Below are positions 45,689 through 55,257 of a DNA stretch of 64,000 nt, piece after piece; position 1 is the stretch's first letter, and every line of letters begins with the position of its first letter. Location: NCBI GenBank assembly GCA_963827545.1, contig CAWHBI010000003.1:12119-76118 (forward strand), read 5' to 3'. A program made the position numbers and the translations under genes. This stretch comes from AWTP1-13 sp963827545. Its GTDB lineage: Bacteria > Pseudomonadota > Alphaproteobacteria > Rhizobiales > Hyphomicrobiaceae. The notes beneath the pieces are model-generated. The model did no database searches and was not told where the DNA came from. It saw nothing but the letters and a program-made list of their open reading frames with translations.

Positions 45689-45765
45689 CCAGTGGAGAGG
45701 ACGAGCCTGACCACCAACGGCATTCTTTGAGCGGCGCTTGCAAGTGCCTACCGCGAGACGTGCAG

Positions 45766-46251
45766 CTAGGCCTTCCCATCCTTCTCGAACGTGTAATCAA
45801 AATCGCAGTGGCTGGCGCCCTGCATGATGGTCTGCGTGCGCTTGAGCTTGATGCGGTCGTCGTAGCCCTCGCAGAAGGTGCCGTCGCGCTGGCAGGAGAG
45901 CAGGTGCCCGATCTCGCCGAGCCCCATGTCGCGGTACATCTCCGCATACTTGCAGCGCGTGACGTTGAACCGGTAGCGCGCGTCGCTCTGCTCGATGACA
46001 TCCCGCTCCAGCGCCCCGCCGCGCGTCCACAGCTCCTGGCGGTCAATGAAGGTCTTGAGCGAGGTGTTGCCGCCCACCCTGGCGGCCATCTCCCCCGCCT
46101 GCTCCATGGCTGATTTGCGCACCGCCTCGGCGATGGCTTTCTTCGCGGCTTCGACGCCGTGACTCGCTTTCAGCGTGTCGTACACGTGCTTGAGGATTGC
46201 CGCCTCGATGCGCCGCTTCTCCAGCATGGCCATCGTCTGTGTGTCGGACAT
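45766..46251 (-). CDS. L-2-amino-thiazoline-4-carboxylate hydrolase-like protein
   Basis: The 161-residue product matches the ATC hydrolase family by its C-terminal half: YRFNVTRCKYAEMYRDMG, GHLLSCQRDGTFCEGYDD, then TQTIMQGASHCDFDYTF. The conserved Cys and His residues in this half suggest a metal or catalytic site. ATC hydrolase opens the thiazoline ring in one route to L-cysteine, but most members are uncharacterised. The N-terminal third is helical. It stands alone. Confidence 0.82.
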   Translation of the reverse strand: MSDTQTMAMLEKRRIEAAILKHVYDTLKASHGVEAAKKAIAEAVRKSAMEQAGEMAARVGGNTSLKTFIDRQELWTRGGALERDVIEQSDARYRFNVTRCKYAEMYRDMGLGEIGHLLSCQRDGTFCEGYDDRIKLKRTQTIMQGASHCDFDYTFEKDGKA

Positions 46252-46487
46252 GAGACAATCTCCGCGTCAGCCGGGACGAGTTTGCTAGACGCCGACCGAG
46301 GCTGCAAGAGGCTTGCGCCGGGATGACGGGTGGATGGCTCGACGATGTGAACCGGTCCGGGGGAGAATTTTTCCGAAAGTCGGGCCATTAGCGGATGCCC
46401 ATGCGCAGTCGTCTTCGCCACAATTCATCATTACCTGTTGTCCGCGGTTCGGGAATTCATCCCGTCCTTTCGAGGAGTGCATTCTCC

Positions 46488-47102
46488 ATGCTCGCTCAGG
46501 CCTTCCGCCGCATCTTGGTATTTACCGCCATTGTCATGGTCGCAGCTGGGTTGTCGGGTTGCGGCGTCAACAACATTCCCACCTACGAGCAGGCCGCCAA
46601 GGCCAAGTGGTCGGAGGTGCTGAGCCAGTACAAGCGGCGCGCCGATCTCATCCCGAACCTCGTCGAGACTGTGAAAGGTTTCGCCGCCCAGGAGCAGCAG
46701 GTGCTGATCAACGTCACCGAGGCGCGCGCCAAGGCCGTGCAAGTGCAGGTTCCCCCCGACATCGTCAACAACCCGGAGGCCATGAAGCGCTTCCAGGACG
46801 CGCAGAACACGCTGGGCGGCGCGCTGCGCCAGCTGCTCGCGGTGGTCGAGCGCTACCCGGACATCAAGTCGGGGCAGAACTTCCTGGCACTGCAGTCGCA
46901 GCTCGAAGGCACCGAGAACCGCATCGCCATAGCGCGGCGCGACTACATCGAGTCCGTCCGCGTATTCAACACCGAGATCACCACGTTCCCTGGGCGCATC
47001 TGGCGCTCCGTCCTCTACCCTTCCGCGCAGCCGATGGCGACCTTCGACATCCCCGCGCAGGAGATGCAGACGCCCAAGGTCGATTTCGGCACGAAGAAGT
47101 AG
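46488..47102 (+). CDS. lemA: LemA family lipoprotein
   Basis: ATG 46488 with GAGGAG upstream. The 204-residue product has a lipobox AGLSGCGV (Cys25), then the LemA coiled-coil domain: KWSEVLSQYKRRADLIPNLVETVKGFA (seen as YKRRADLIPNLVETVKGFA), TLGGALRQLLAVVERYPDIK, NRIAIARRDYIESVRVFNT (seen in part) and the terminal FPGRIWRSVLYP. Function is not settled. LemA is often found with TPM-domain proteins, as here, and probably forms an envelope complex with them. Confidence 0.93.
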   Translation: MLAQAFRRILVFTAIVMVAAGLSGCGVNNIPTYEQAAKAKWSEVLSQYKRRADLIPNLVETVKGFAAQEQQVLINVTEARAKAVQVQVPPDIVNNPEAMKRFQDAQNTLGGALRQLLAVVERYPDIKSGQNFLALQSQLEGTENRIAIARRDYIESVRVFNTEITTFPGRIWRSVLYPSAQPMATFDIPAQEMQTPKVDFGTKK

Positions 47103-47115
47103 GGCCTTGGCCCAG

Positions 47116-47943
47116 ATGGGCGCCCATAAGTTTCGGTTGCACGCCGGCGCTGCGCTCCTCGTCGCGCTGCTTGCGATCCTGGCGTGCGGCGCGGCGCTGG
47201 CGGAGCCGCGCTTTCCTGCCCTCACGGGCCGCATCGTCGACGAGGCCGGGCTGCTCACGACTGCCGACAAAGCCGCGCTCGAGCAGGAATTGAAGGCGCT
47301 GGAGGATAAATCCACCGACCAGCTCGTGATCTATGTCGCCCGCTCGCTGCAGGGCTACGAGATCGAGGACTTCGGCTACAAGCTGGGACGCGCCTGGGCG
47401 ATCGGCCACAAGGACAAGAACAACGGCGTGATCCTCATCGTCGCGCCGAAGGAGCGCAAGGTGCGCATCGAGGTGGGCCGCGGGCTCGAGCCGCAGCTCA
47501 CCGACGTGATGTCCAAGCTGATCATCGAGAATGCCATCCTACCGGCGTTCCGCCGCGGCGACTTTCCCGCCGGCATCAAGGCTGGCGTGCGCGACATCCG
47601 CGACGTGCTGCTGGGCGACGCGGAGGCCGTCAAGCAGCGCGCCAAGAGGGCGGCCCCGCGCTCGCCCGGCGGTGGCGGCGGCGGCTTTGCCGTTGCCGTG
47701 CTGATCATCCTCATCCTGGTCGCGTTCACGATGGTATGGATGCAGTCGCAGCAGACGGCCCAACCCGGCCGCGCCGCGCGCGATCGGCGGCGATCGCGCG
47801 TGGCCCGGCAATCGACCGACTGGGGCAGCAGCTCCAGCGGCTGGGGTGGTTGGAGCGGCGGAGGCAGCTCCGACAGCGGCGGTGGAGGCTTCTCGGGCGG
47901 CGGTGGCGACTTCGGCGGCGGCGGGTCGTCAGGGAGCTGGTGA
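47116..47943 (+). CDS. TPM-domain membrane protein (YgcG-like) with Gly/Ser-rich tail
   Basis: ATG 47116 is preferred over TTG 47107. The 275-residue product has a signal peptide (ALLVALLAILACGAALA), a TPM domain (about 30–170, with LTGRIVDEAGLLTTADKAAL, VILIVAPKERKVRIEVGRGLE in part), a transmembrane segment (VAVLIILILVAFTMV), a basic linker and a Gly/Ser-rich C-terminus ending in SGGGGDFGGGGSSGSW-type repeats. It follows lemA by 13 bases and is followed by a second TPM gene. Confidence 0.9.
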   Translation: MGAHKFRLHAGAALLVALLAILACGAALAEPRFPALTGRIVDEAGLLTTADKAALEQELKALEDKSTDQLVIYVARSLQGYEIEDFGYKLGRAWAIGHKDKNNGVILIVAPKERKVRIEVGRGLEPQLTDVMSKLIIENAILPAFRRGDFPAGIKAGVRDIRDVLLGDAEAVKQRAKRAAPRSPGGGGGGFAVAVLIILILVAFTMVWMQSQQTAQPGRAARDRRRSRVARQSTDWGSSSSGWGGWSGGGSSDSGGGGFSGGGGDFGGGGSSGSW

Positions 47944-47986
47944 GGCGCCGCCCGATGCTCGCACATTTGCAGGAAAGCTGATCGTC

Positions 47987-48616
47987 ATGGCCGTCGTTTC
48001 GGAAGAAGACAAGAAGCGCGTCGCGGACGCCATCTCGGCTGCCGAGGCCAACACCTCCGGCGAGATCGTGGCCGTGATCGCGCCTGAAAGCGCCAGCTAC
48101 CTTTACGTGCCGTTCCTGTGGGGAGCCATGCTGGCGCTCGCCGTACCTTTCCCGTTCATCTTCTGGACCTGGTGGCCGATCCAGCACATCTACCTGATGC
48201 AAATCCTGGTGTTCGTGGCCCTGGTGGCCATCTTGATGTACCGGCCCCTCCGCCTCGCCCTCGTGCCGCGCTCGGTGAAGCACGCCCGCGCCCACCGCCG
48301 CGCGGTGGAGCAATTCCTGGCGCAGAACCTCCACACCATGCCCGGACGCACCGGCGTGCTGATCTTCGTGTCGGAGGCGGAGCGCTATGCCGAGATCGTG
48401 GCGGATGCCGGCATCCACGCCAAGGTTCCGGAGAGCACCTGGCAGATGATCGTCCACGACCTGACAGACCACATCGGCCAAGGCCAGGCCGGCGAAGGCT
48501 TCGCGCGCGCCATCGCTGCGGTGGGCGAGCACCTCGCTCGGCACTTTCCGCGCGGCGCCTACGACCCCGCCGCGCACGGCCTGACTAACCACCTGATCGT
48601 GCTTCCTTCGGAGTGA
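47987..48616 (+). CDS. TPM-domain membrane protein (second, short form)
   Basis: ATG 47987, with AGGAAA upstream, gives 209 residues. Starts EEDKKRVADAISAAEANTSG, then two hydrophobic segments (YVPFLWGAMLALAVPFPFIF and MQILVFVALVAILMY), then a TPM-like domain with GRTGVLIFVSEAERYAEIV and DLTDHIGQGQAGEGF. It resembles the short TPM proteins that accompany LemA and YgcG. Third gene of the same operon. Confidence 0.88.
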   Translation: MAVVSEEDKKRVADAISAAEANTSGEIVAVIAPESASYLYVPFLWGAMLALAVPFPFIFWTWWPIQHIYLMQILVFVALVAILMYRPLRLALVPRSVKHARAHRRAVEQFLAQNLHTMPGRTGVLIFVSEAERYAEIVADAGIHAKVPESTWQMIVHDLTDHIGQGQAGEGFARAIAAVGEHLARHFPRGAYDPAAHGLTNHLIVLPSE

Positions 48617-48727
48617 CGCGCCAGCGGCCGGGCAGGGCAGCGCTGGCGTGCTTGCCCATGCCCGCTCGCACGCTATGCTTTGATCCGGTCGCTGGTCTCC
48701 CGGCGAACCGGCAGGAAAGGCAAGCCT

Positions 48728-49789
48728 GTGAGCGAGGACTGGACCGGCGCCATCGACTGCGACTTCCACCCGCGCGTGCCCACCCCGCGGCAGCTCAGCT
48801 GCTACATGGACGAGCACTGGCGCGACACCGTGGAGGTGCGCGGCATCGACGTCTGGGAAACCATCGCCTACCCGCCGAACGCGCCCCTCACCCTGCGCCC
48901 CGACTGGCGCCAGAGCGCCGCCGACGCTGATCCCGTCAAGGCCGCGCAAGGGACCCTCGACCGCTTCGGCTTCGCCCACGCCATCTGCAATTGCCTGTTC
49001 CCGGTCCAGGCATTTCGTGACGAGAACCTGGCGGCAGCCTTCGCCCGCGCCGTCAACGACTGGCTGGCGGCCGAGTGGTTGGACAAGGATGCGCGCCTGC
49101 GCGGCTCCGTCGTCCTCCCCATCCAGTCCACCGAGCGTGCGGTGGAGGAGATCGAGCGCCGCGCCGGCGACAGGCGCTTCGTACAGGTGCTGATGCTGGT
49201 GTTCGGCGAGCAGCCGCTCGGCAAGTCGGTCTATTGGCCGATCTATGCCGCCGCCGAGCGCCATGGCTTCACGGTCGGCATCCACGCCGGCAGCAGCTAT
49301 CACCACGCCGTCACCGGCTCGGGCTGGCCCAGCTACTACCTGGAGGACTACGCCGCCCAGTCGCTCGGCTTCCACACCCAGCTCGGCAGCCTGGTGTGCG
49401 AGGGCGTGTTTGTTAAGTATCCCAAGCTAAAGGTTGTACTGATCGAATCTGGCGTCACATGGCTGCCGCCCTACCTGTGGCGGCTCTCCAAGTTCTGGCG
49501 CGGGGTGCGCAACGAGGTGCCCTGGATCGACCGCTCGCCCGAGGAGTTCGTGCGCGACCATGTGCGGCTCACGACGCAGCCGTTTGACGGCCCGCCCGGC
49601 GCAGCGCACATTGGCCGAGTCATGGACCAGCTGCAGTCCGATCAGATGCTGCTGTTTGCGACCGATTTCCCGCACTGGCAGTTCGACGGCGACGAGATGC
49701 TGCCCGCCGGCATTTCGCCGGGCTTGCGTAAGAAGATCCTGATAGGCAACCCGCTTGCCACCTACCCTCGCCTGAAGAGGCCCGCATGA
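48728..49789 (+). CDS. Amidohydrolase family protein (COG2159-type), first of a pair
   Basis: GTG 48728, preceded by AGGAAAGG, is the likely start; the longer in-frame start at 48680 is less supported. The 353-residue TIM-barrel protein has an N-terminal metal motif IDCDFHP in place of the usual DxH, a metal-ligand His in VGIHAGSSYHH, and a C-terminal Asp in LLFATDFPHWQFDGD. The family (Amidohydrolase_2) includes decarboxylases and hydrolases of aromatic or ring-cleavage acids. It overlaps the next amidohydrolase gene by four bases. Confidence 0.88.
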   Translation: MSEDWTGAIDCDFHPRVPTPRQLSCYMDEHWRDTVEVRGIDVWETIAYPPNAPLTLRPDWRQSAADADPVKAAQGTLDRFGFAHAICNCLFPVQAFRDENLAAAFARAVNDWLAAEWLDKDARLRGSVVLPIQSTERAVEEIERRAGDRRFVQVLMLVFGEQPLGKSVYWPIYAAAERHGFTVGIHAGSSYHHAVTGSGWPSYYLEDYAAQSLGFHTQLGSLVCEGVFVKYPKLKVVLIESGVTWLPPYLWRLSKFWRGVRNEVPWIDRSPEEFVRDHVRLTTQPFDGPPGAAHIGRVMDQLQSDQMLLFATDFPHWQFDGDEMLPAGISPGLRKKILIGNPLATYPRLKRPA

Positions 49790-50913
49790 TGCTCGATGCC
49801 CCGCTGGCACCCGAAGCCGACGCCGATCGGCGCTCCGGCCCCGACACGCAAACCCGCCTCGAGATCATCGACGGCGACGTGCACCCGGCGCTGCGCTCGC
49901 CAGCCGACCTGAAACCGTACATGCCGGCACGCTGGTGGGAGGTGCTTGCAACCTACGGCACCCGCCGCCGGCACGGCATGAGCTTCGAGCCCTATCCCAA
50001 GTCGGCGCCGCGTGCCTGCCGCCGCGACGCCTGGCCGGACGATGGCGGCCCGCCGGGCTCCAACCTCGAGCTGATCCGGGCGCAGTACCTCGACCACTAT
50101 GGGGTCGAGTTCGGCATCCTAGGGCCGCTTGGCGTAAGCGGTCAGAGCGAGGTCAACCTCGACCTGGCCGCCGCGATCGCATCGGCTGTCAACGACTGGC
50201 AGCGCGAGTTCTTCACCAGGCGCGAGCCGCGCCTGCGCTCCGCGATCGTGGTGCCCTACGAGGACGGCGCCGCAGCCGCCAGGGAGATCGAGCGTTGCGC
50301 TGCTGATCCGGCCTACGCACAGGTGTTCATGCTGACACGCAGCTCCGAGCCCGCCGGCAACCGGCGCTACTGGCCGATCTACGAGGCCGCCGCGCGCCAT
50401 GGCCTGCCCGTCGCGCTGCACGTGTTCGGCGCCAGCGGCCATCCCTACACCGGCGCCGGCTGGCCGTCCTACTACGTGGAGGAAGGCGCCGGCCATTCCA
50501 CCTCCTGCCAGACCGTGGTCACCAGCCTGGTCATCGAGGGCGTGTTCGAGCGCTTCCCGAGCCTCAAGGTGGTGATCGTCGAGGGCGGCTTCGCCTGGCT
50601 GGCGCCGCTCGCCTGGCGGCTCGACAAGCTCTTCGAGCGCATGCGCGGCGAGGTGGCTCACCTCAAGCGCAAACCGTCGGAGTACATGCGCGAGCACATC
50701 TGGGTCACCACCCAGCCCATGGAGGAGCCCGCCGATCGCCGCCAGCTCTTCGACATGATGGAGTGGATCGGCTGGGACCGGCTGCTGTTCGCCTCCGACT
50801 ACCCGCACTGGGATTTCGACGACCCCTTCCGCGCCTTCCCCGCCGGCATGCCCGCCGAGCGCACCCGGCAGATCCTCACAGCCAACGCCAAGGCGGTGTA
50901 CCGGCTCCCCTAG
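49786..50913 (+). CDS. Amidohydrolase family protein (COG2159-type), second of a pair
   Basis: The 375-residue product is a paralogue of its neighbour with the same order of motifs: IIDGDVHP, VALHVFGASGHP, SYYVEEGAGHS, VIVEGGFAWLAPLAWRLDK (in part) and LLFASDYPHWDFDDP. The start overlaps the previous stop (ATGA-type). Two paralogues in tandem suggest subunits or sequential steps in one pathway. The next genes are a toxin–antitoxin pair and then a Rieske protein. Confidence 0.88.
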   Translation: MMLDAPLAPEADADRRSGPDTQTRLEIIDGDVHPALRSPADLKPYMPARWWEVLATYGTRRRHGMSFEPYPKSAPRACRRDAWPDDGGPPGSNLELIRAQYLDHYGVEFGILGPLGVSGQSEVNLDLAAAIASAVNDWQREFFTRREPRLRSAIVVPYEDGAAAAREIERCAADPAYAQVFMLTRSSEPAGNRRYWPIYEAAARHGLPVALHVFGASGHPYTGAGWPSYYVEEGAGHSTSCQTVVTSLVIEGVFERFPSLKVVIVEGGFAWLAPLAWRLDKLFERMRGEVAHLKRKPSEYMREHIWVTTQPMEEPADRRQLFDMMEWIGWDRLLFASDYPHWDFDDPFRAFPAGMPAERTRQILTANAKAVYRLP

Positions 50914-50942
50914 TTCCAGGCTACGCCGTGCGGGCTTGCTAA

Positions 50943-50966
50943 GATGGTAACGTATATGGTACCATC
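50943..50966. promoter_or_regulatory. Probable operator of the toxin–antitoxin pair
   Basis: A perfect dyad GATGGTA-N10-TACCATC ends at the toxin start codon, with a nested ATGGTACCAT palindrome at 50956–50965. The position over the start region and the symmetry suit autorepression by the antitoxin. No Shine–Dalgarno is visible before the toxin ATG. Confidence 0.6.
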
Positions 50967-51287
50967 ATGGAACTGCGCGAATTCGAAGATGAGGGAGGCC
51001 GGAGGCCATTTGGGGTCTGGTTCAAGGCGCTCGACGTTATGGCCGCCCCACGGGTGCAGCGCGCTTTGGCGCGATTGGAAGCCGGCAACACTTCCAACGT
51101 GAAAAGCGTAGGCGCCGGTGTCTTCGAGCTGAAGATTGATTTTGGCCCAGGATATCGCGTGTACTTCGGCAAGGACGGAAACGAGGTCGTCATCCTGCTC
51201 GGCGGCGGAACGAAGAAACGACAGGATCGCGACATCCAGACCGCGCATGTGCTGTGGCAGAACTACAAGAGTTCGCAAGAAGGGTAG
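50967..51287 (+). CDS. RelE/HigB-like toxin (Gp49 type)
   Basis: The 106-residue product resembles phage-derived Gp49-like/HigB toxins: RRPFGVWFKALD near the N-terminus, VQRALARLEAGN, GVFELKIDFGPGYRVYFGKDG and VVILLGGGTKKRQDRDI. Such toxins cleave mRNA at the ribosome. The ELKIDFGPGYRVYF stretch and the later Lys/Arg cluster are the expected active-site side. It is followed four bases later by the antitoxin gene. Codon usage is slightly less GC-rich than in its neighbours. Confidence 0.88.
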   Translation: MELREFEDEGGRRPFGVWFKALDVMAAPRVQRALARLEAGNTSNVKSVGAGVFELKIDFGPGYRVYFGKDGNEVVILLGGGTKKRQDRDIQTAHVLWQNYKSSQEG

Positions 51288-51290
51288 GAC

Positions 51291-51662
51291 ATGCCTCTAA
51301 GCCGCTCATTCAAGGAGACCGTCAAGGAGCGCATTGACGAGGACCCGGCCTTTCGCGACGCACTCCTGGCCGAGGGCATCGATGCCCTGCTTTCCGGCGA
51401 AGTGGACGTGGGCAAGATCATCCTTCGCGACTACATCAATGCCACGATCGGCTTTGCGAAGCTGGCGGATGAGACTGGCATCCCGATCAAGAGTTTGATG
51501 CGCATGTTTGGTCCGGCGGGGAATCCTAGCGCGCGCAACCTGTTCTCGGTCATCCGCGTGCTGCAGCAATCGTCAGGCGCCAGCCTGACGGTTCGCACCG
51601 ACCCCAAGTCCCTGAGGTCGCGGGCCCAGAGACCGGCGCAAACCCTGCGCAAAGCAGGCTAG
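51291..51662 (+). CDS. Antitoxin with helix-turn-helix (HigA/addiction-module type)
   Basis: The 123-residue product has an N-terminal charged helix (FKETVKERIDEDPAFRDALL), then a helix-turn-helix in FAKLADETGIPIKSLMRMFG and NPSARNLFSVIRVLQQ. Toxin-first order and this architecture fit HigBA-like systems. The basic tail (RSRAQRPAQTLRKAG) may be disordered. It lies four bases after the toxin and four before the Rieske gene. Confidence 0.85.
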   Translation: MPLSRSFKETVKERIDEDPAFRDALLAEGIDALLSGEVDVGKIILRDYINATIGFAKLADETGIPIKSLMRMFGPAGNPSARNLFSVIRVLQQSSGASLTVRTDPKSLRSRAQRPAQTLRKAG

Positions 51663-51666
51663 CCGC

Positions 51667-52083
51667 ATGCCCCGCCATGTCGTCGCCCGCGCCCCCGAGA
51701 TCCCGCCGGGATCGCGCAAGCTCGTGCAGGTGGGCAGCCGCAGCATCGTCATCTTCAACATCAAGGGCGAGCTGTTCGCCCTCTCCGACAAGTGCCCGCA
51801 CAAGGGCGGCAGCCTCTCGAAGGGAAAGCTGACCGGCCTGGTGAAATCGTCCGCCCCTGGCCAGTACGACTACTCCCGCCCCGGCGAGATCATCCGCTGC
51901 CCCTGGCACAACTGGGAGTTCGACGTGCGAACGGGGCGCTCCTGGTGCGACCCGGAGCGCCTGCGGCTGATGCACTATGCCGTCACCGTCGAGCCGGGCG
52001 CCAAGCTCATGGAAGGGCCCTATGTGGCCGAGACCTTCCCGGTGGCTGTGGAGGACGCCTACGTGGTCGTCGAGACAAAATAG
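51667..52083 (+). CDS. Rieske [2Fe-2S] protein
   Basis: The 138-residue soluble protein has the two Rieske boxes: Cys43-Pro-His45-Lys-Gly-Gly and Cys78-Pro-Trp-His81-Asn-Trp-Glu-Phe. The insert between boxes is longer than in most ferredoxins. It has no catalytic oxygenase domain, so it is probably an electron carrier. The context with two amidohydrolases suggests a role in aromatic or related ring degradation. A toxin–antitoxin pair separates it from them. It converges on the ABC ATPase gene. Confidence 0.92.
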   Translation: MPRHVVARAPEIPPGSRKLVQVGSRSIVIFNIKGELFALSDKCPHKGGSLSKGKLTGLVKSSAPGQYDYSRPGEIIRCPWHNWEFDVRTGRSWCDPERLRLMHYAVTVEPGAKLMEGPYVAETFPVAVEDAYVVVETK

Positions 52084-52096
52084 GCCCGGCTGACCC

Positions 52097-53188
<1,092 letters not shown>

Positions 53189-53201
53189 TTCGACTCCACT
53201 C

Positions 53202-53352
53202 CTCCCTCTCCCCGCCATCGCCGACCTCGCCGCGCCCGCCAACAGGCGGGGAGAGGGTCGGGGTGAGGGGCGGCTCCAATCTCAGGGGTGCACTCCTGGC
53301 CGCCCCTCACCCTAACCCTCTCCCCATGCCGGAAGAGGCATGGGGAGAGGGG
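53202..53352. repeat. Intergenic double-hairpin palindromic element (copy C)
   Basis: Same layout as copy B: CCCTCTCCCCGCC…GGCGGGGAGAGGG, GGGTGAGGGGCGGC and GCCGCCCCTCACCC arms, then CCCTCTCCCCATGCC…GGCATGGGGAGAGGGG. It separates the ATPase from the MalG-type permease within one operon. Confidence 0.8.
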
Positions 53353-53355
53353 AAT

Positions 53356-54207
53356 TCAACCCTTCACCGAGCCCGTCAGGCCCGCCACGTAGTGCTCGAC
53401 GAAGAACGAGTAGGCGATCGCCACGGGGATCGAACCCAGCAGCGCGCCTGCCATCAGCGGCCCCCAGTAGAACACATCACCGCGGATCAGCTCCGATGTG
53501 ACCCCGACCGGCACGGTCTTCTGCTCGGGCGAGGACAGGAACACGAGCGCATAGATGAACTCGTTCCAGGACAGCGTGAACGCGAAGATGCCGGCCGACA
53601 GGATGCCCGGGATGGCCACCGGAATGATGATGTAGACCATGGCCTGCCAGCGCGAGGCGCCGTCGATGCGCGCGCACTCCTCCAGCTCCTTGGGCACGGC
53701 CTTGAAGTAGCCCATCATCAGCCAGGTGCAGAACGGGATGAGGAAGGTCGGATAGGTCAGGATCAGCGACCAGGGCGTGTCACCCAGCCGATAGTTGCGG
53801 ATGATCTCGGCCAACGGAATGAACAGCAGCGTCTGCGGCACCAGGTAGGTGATGAAGATGCCGGTGCCGAGGCTGCCGGCAAACGGGAAGTTCAGCCGCG
53901 AAAGGGCGTAGCCGGCGAACACCCCGCACACCAGCGAGATGGCCGTGGACGCCAGCGCAATGAACATCGTGTTCCAGAGCCACGACGCGAACAGCGTCTC
54001 CTCGAACAGATACCTGACGTGATCCCACGTCGGCTTCCAGGTCCAGAACGGATTGTAGTTGATCGAATTCCAGGGCCGATACAGCTCGCCGTCGGGCCGT
54101 ACCGTCGTAATCATCATCCAGTAGAACGGGAACAGCAGGAACAGCAGGAAAAAGGCCATGGGGAGATAGAAGAAGACCCATCGTCTCCATTTGGCGCCTT
54201 CGATCAT
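53356..54207 (-). CDS. Carbohydrate ABC transporter permease (MalG type)
   Basis: The 283-residue inner-membrane protein has six hydrophobic segments. The EAA coupling motif is CARIDGASRWQAMVYIIIPVAIPGI (in part ECARIDGASRWQAM). The C-terminus SFFVEHYVAGLTGSVKG is typical. It starts four bases from the end of the other permease, so the two are probably co-translated. Confidence 0.95.
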   Translation of the reverse strand: MIEGAKWRRWVFFYLPMAFFLLFLLFPFYWMMITTVRPDGELYRPWNSINYNPFWTWKPTWDHVRYLFEETLFASWLWNTMFIALASTAISLVCGVFAGYALSRLNFPFAGSLGTGIFITYLVPQTLLFIPLAEIIRNYRLGDTPWSLILTYPTFLIPFCTWLMMGYFKAVPKELEECARIDGASRWQAMVYIIIPVAIPGILSAGIFAFTLSWNEFIYALVFLSSPEQKTVPVGVTSELIRGDVFYWGPLMAGALLGSIPVAIAYSFFVEHYVAGLTGSVKG

Positions 54208-54210
54208 GGC

Positions 54211-55142
54211 TCAACGGGTCTCCACGCGACGGATGTAGAGGAGCTGGACGATGACGACCAGGAACAGGATCGGGAACATGGCAAGCGAGATGGCCGCGCC
54301 TTCGCTGAGCAATCCGGTGCCCACCCCGATCTGGTAGGCGTAGGTCGCAAACAGGTGCGTGGCGTTGGCCGGGCCGCCGCCCGTCATCACATAGACGATC
54401 TGGAAGTCGGCGAACGTCTGGATCACCGAGAACAGCACCACGACCATCGTCACCGGCAGCAGCAACGGCCAGGTGATGTACCAGAACCGCTGCCAGGGCT
54501 TGGCACCGTCGATGGCGGCAGCCTCGTTGAGCTCGGGGCTGATGGTCTGCAGCCCGGCAAGCAGGCTGATGGCGAAGAAGGGCACGCCACGCCAGATATT
54601 GATGACCATGATCGACGCCATGGCGAGGTCGGGGTCGCCCAGCCAATTGATGCGCCCGGTGATGAGGCCGAACTGGTACAGCAGCCAGTTGATGACGCTG
54701 AACGTCGGGTCGAACATCCACTTCCAGGCGAAGGTCGACAGCACCGTCGGTATGATGAAGGGCAGCAGGATGAAGGCGCGGGTGAACGCCTTGCCCTTGA
54801 AGTGGCGGTTCAGCAGCATGGCGAGCCACAGCCCGAGCCCCAGCTTGAAGACGGTGGTGACGCCCGTATAGAGAAACGTGTTGTAGACGGCGGTGCGGAA
54901 GATCGAGTCGTTCCAGATCTTGTAGTAGTTCGCGAGGCCCACGAAGTCGCCCGGCACTCCCACGCGTGAGCTGGTCACCGACAGCAAATCCCACGCACGA
55001 ACGGGTAGGCGATGAACATGCCGAGCAGCACCATGGTCGGCACCAGCAGCACGAAGGCGAGCCAGCGCTCGTCCTCGAGCAGCCGCTGCCGCCGCGGTGG
55101 AGGCGCTTCGCGGAACGTGGTGGTGACCGCGCTAACTGCCAT
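54211..55142 (-). pseudogene. Sugar ABC transporter permease (MalF type), single-base frameshift near the 5' end
   Basis: N-terminus from 55142 reads MAVSAVTTTFREAPPPRRQR, then a first membrane segment LAFVLLVPTMVLLGMFIAYP and VRGICCR before a stop. One base away, LLSVTSSRVGVPGDFVGLANYYKIW continues to 54211. At about 54986–54992 the minus strand reads GGGATTTGCTG; one extra T (GGGATTTTGCTG) restores RGI-LLSVTSSR. The loss is in a T homopolymer, so an assembly error is quite possible. The EAA motif NEAAAIDGAKPWQRFWYITWPLL is intact in part. Repaired length would be about 310 residues. Confidence 0.87.
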
Positions 55143-55170
55143 GTTCGATCCCTGTCGGCCGACTGCCCTT

Positions 55171-55242
55171 CTCCCTCTCCCCATTCTTCGATGAGGAGAG
55201 GGTGGGGTCACCTTAACCCTCTCCCCGCAAGCGCAGAGAGGG
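55171..55242. repeat. Short palindromic element (partial copy D)
   Basis: CCCTCTCCCCATTCTTCGATGAGGAGAGGG followed by TTAACCCTCTCCCCGC-AAGC-GCAGAGAGGG (described in parts). A shortened relative of copies A–C with the central arms reduced to GGGGTCACC. It lies between the MalF-type permease and the binding protein gene. Confidence 0.65.
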
Positions 55243-55257
55243 AATAGCGGAACGGCC

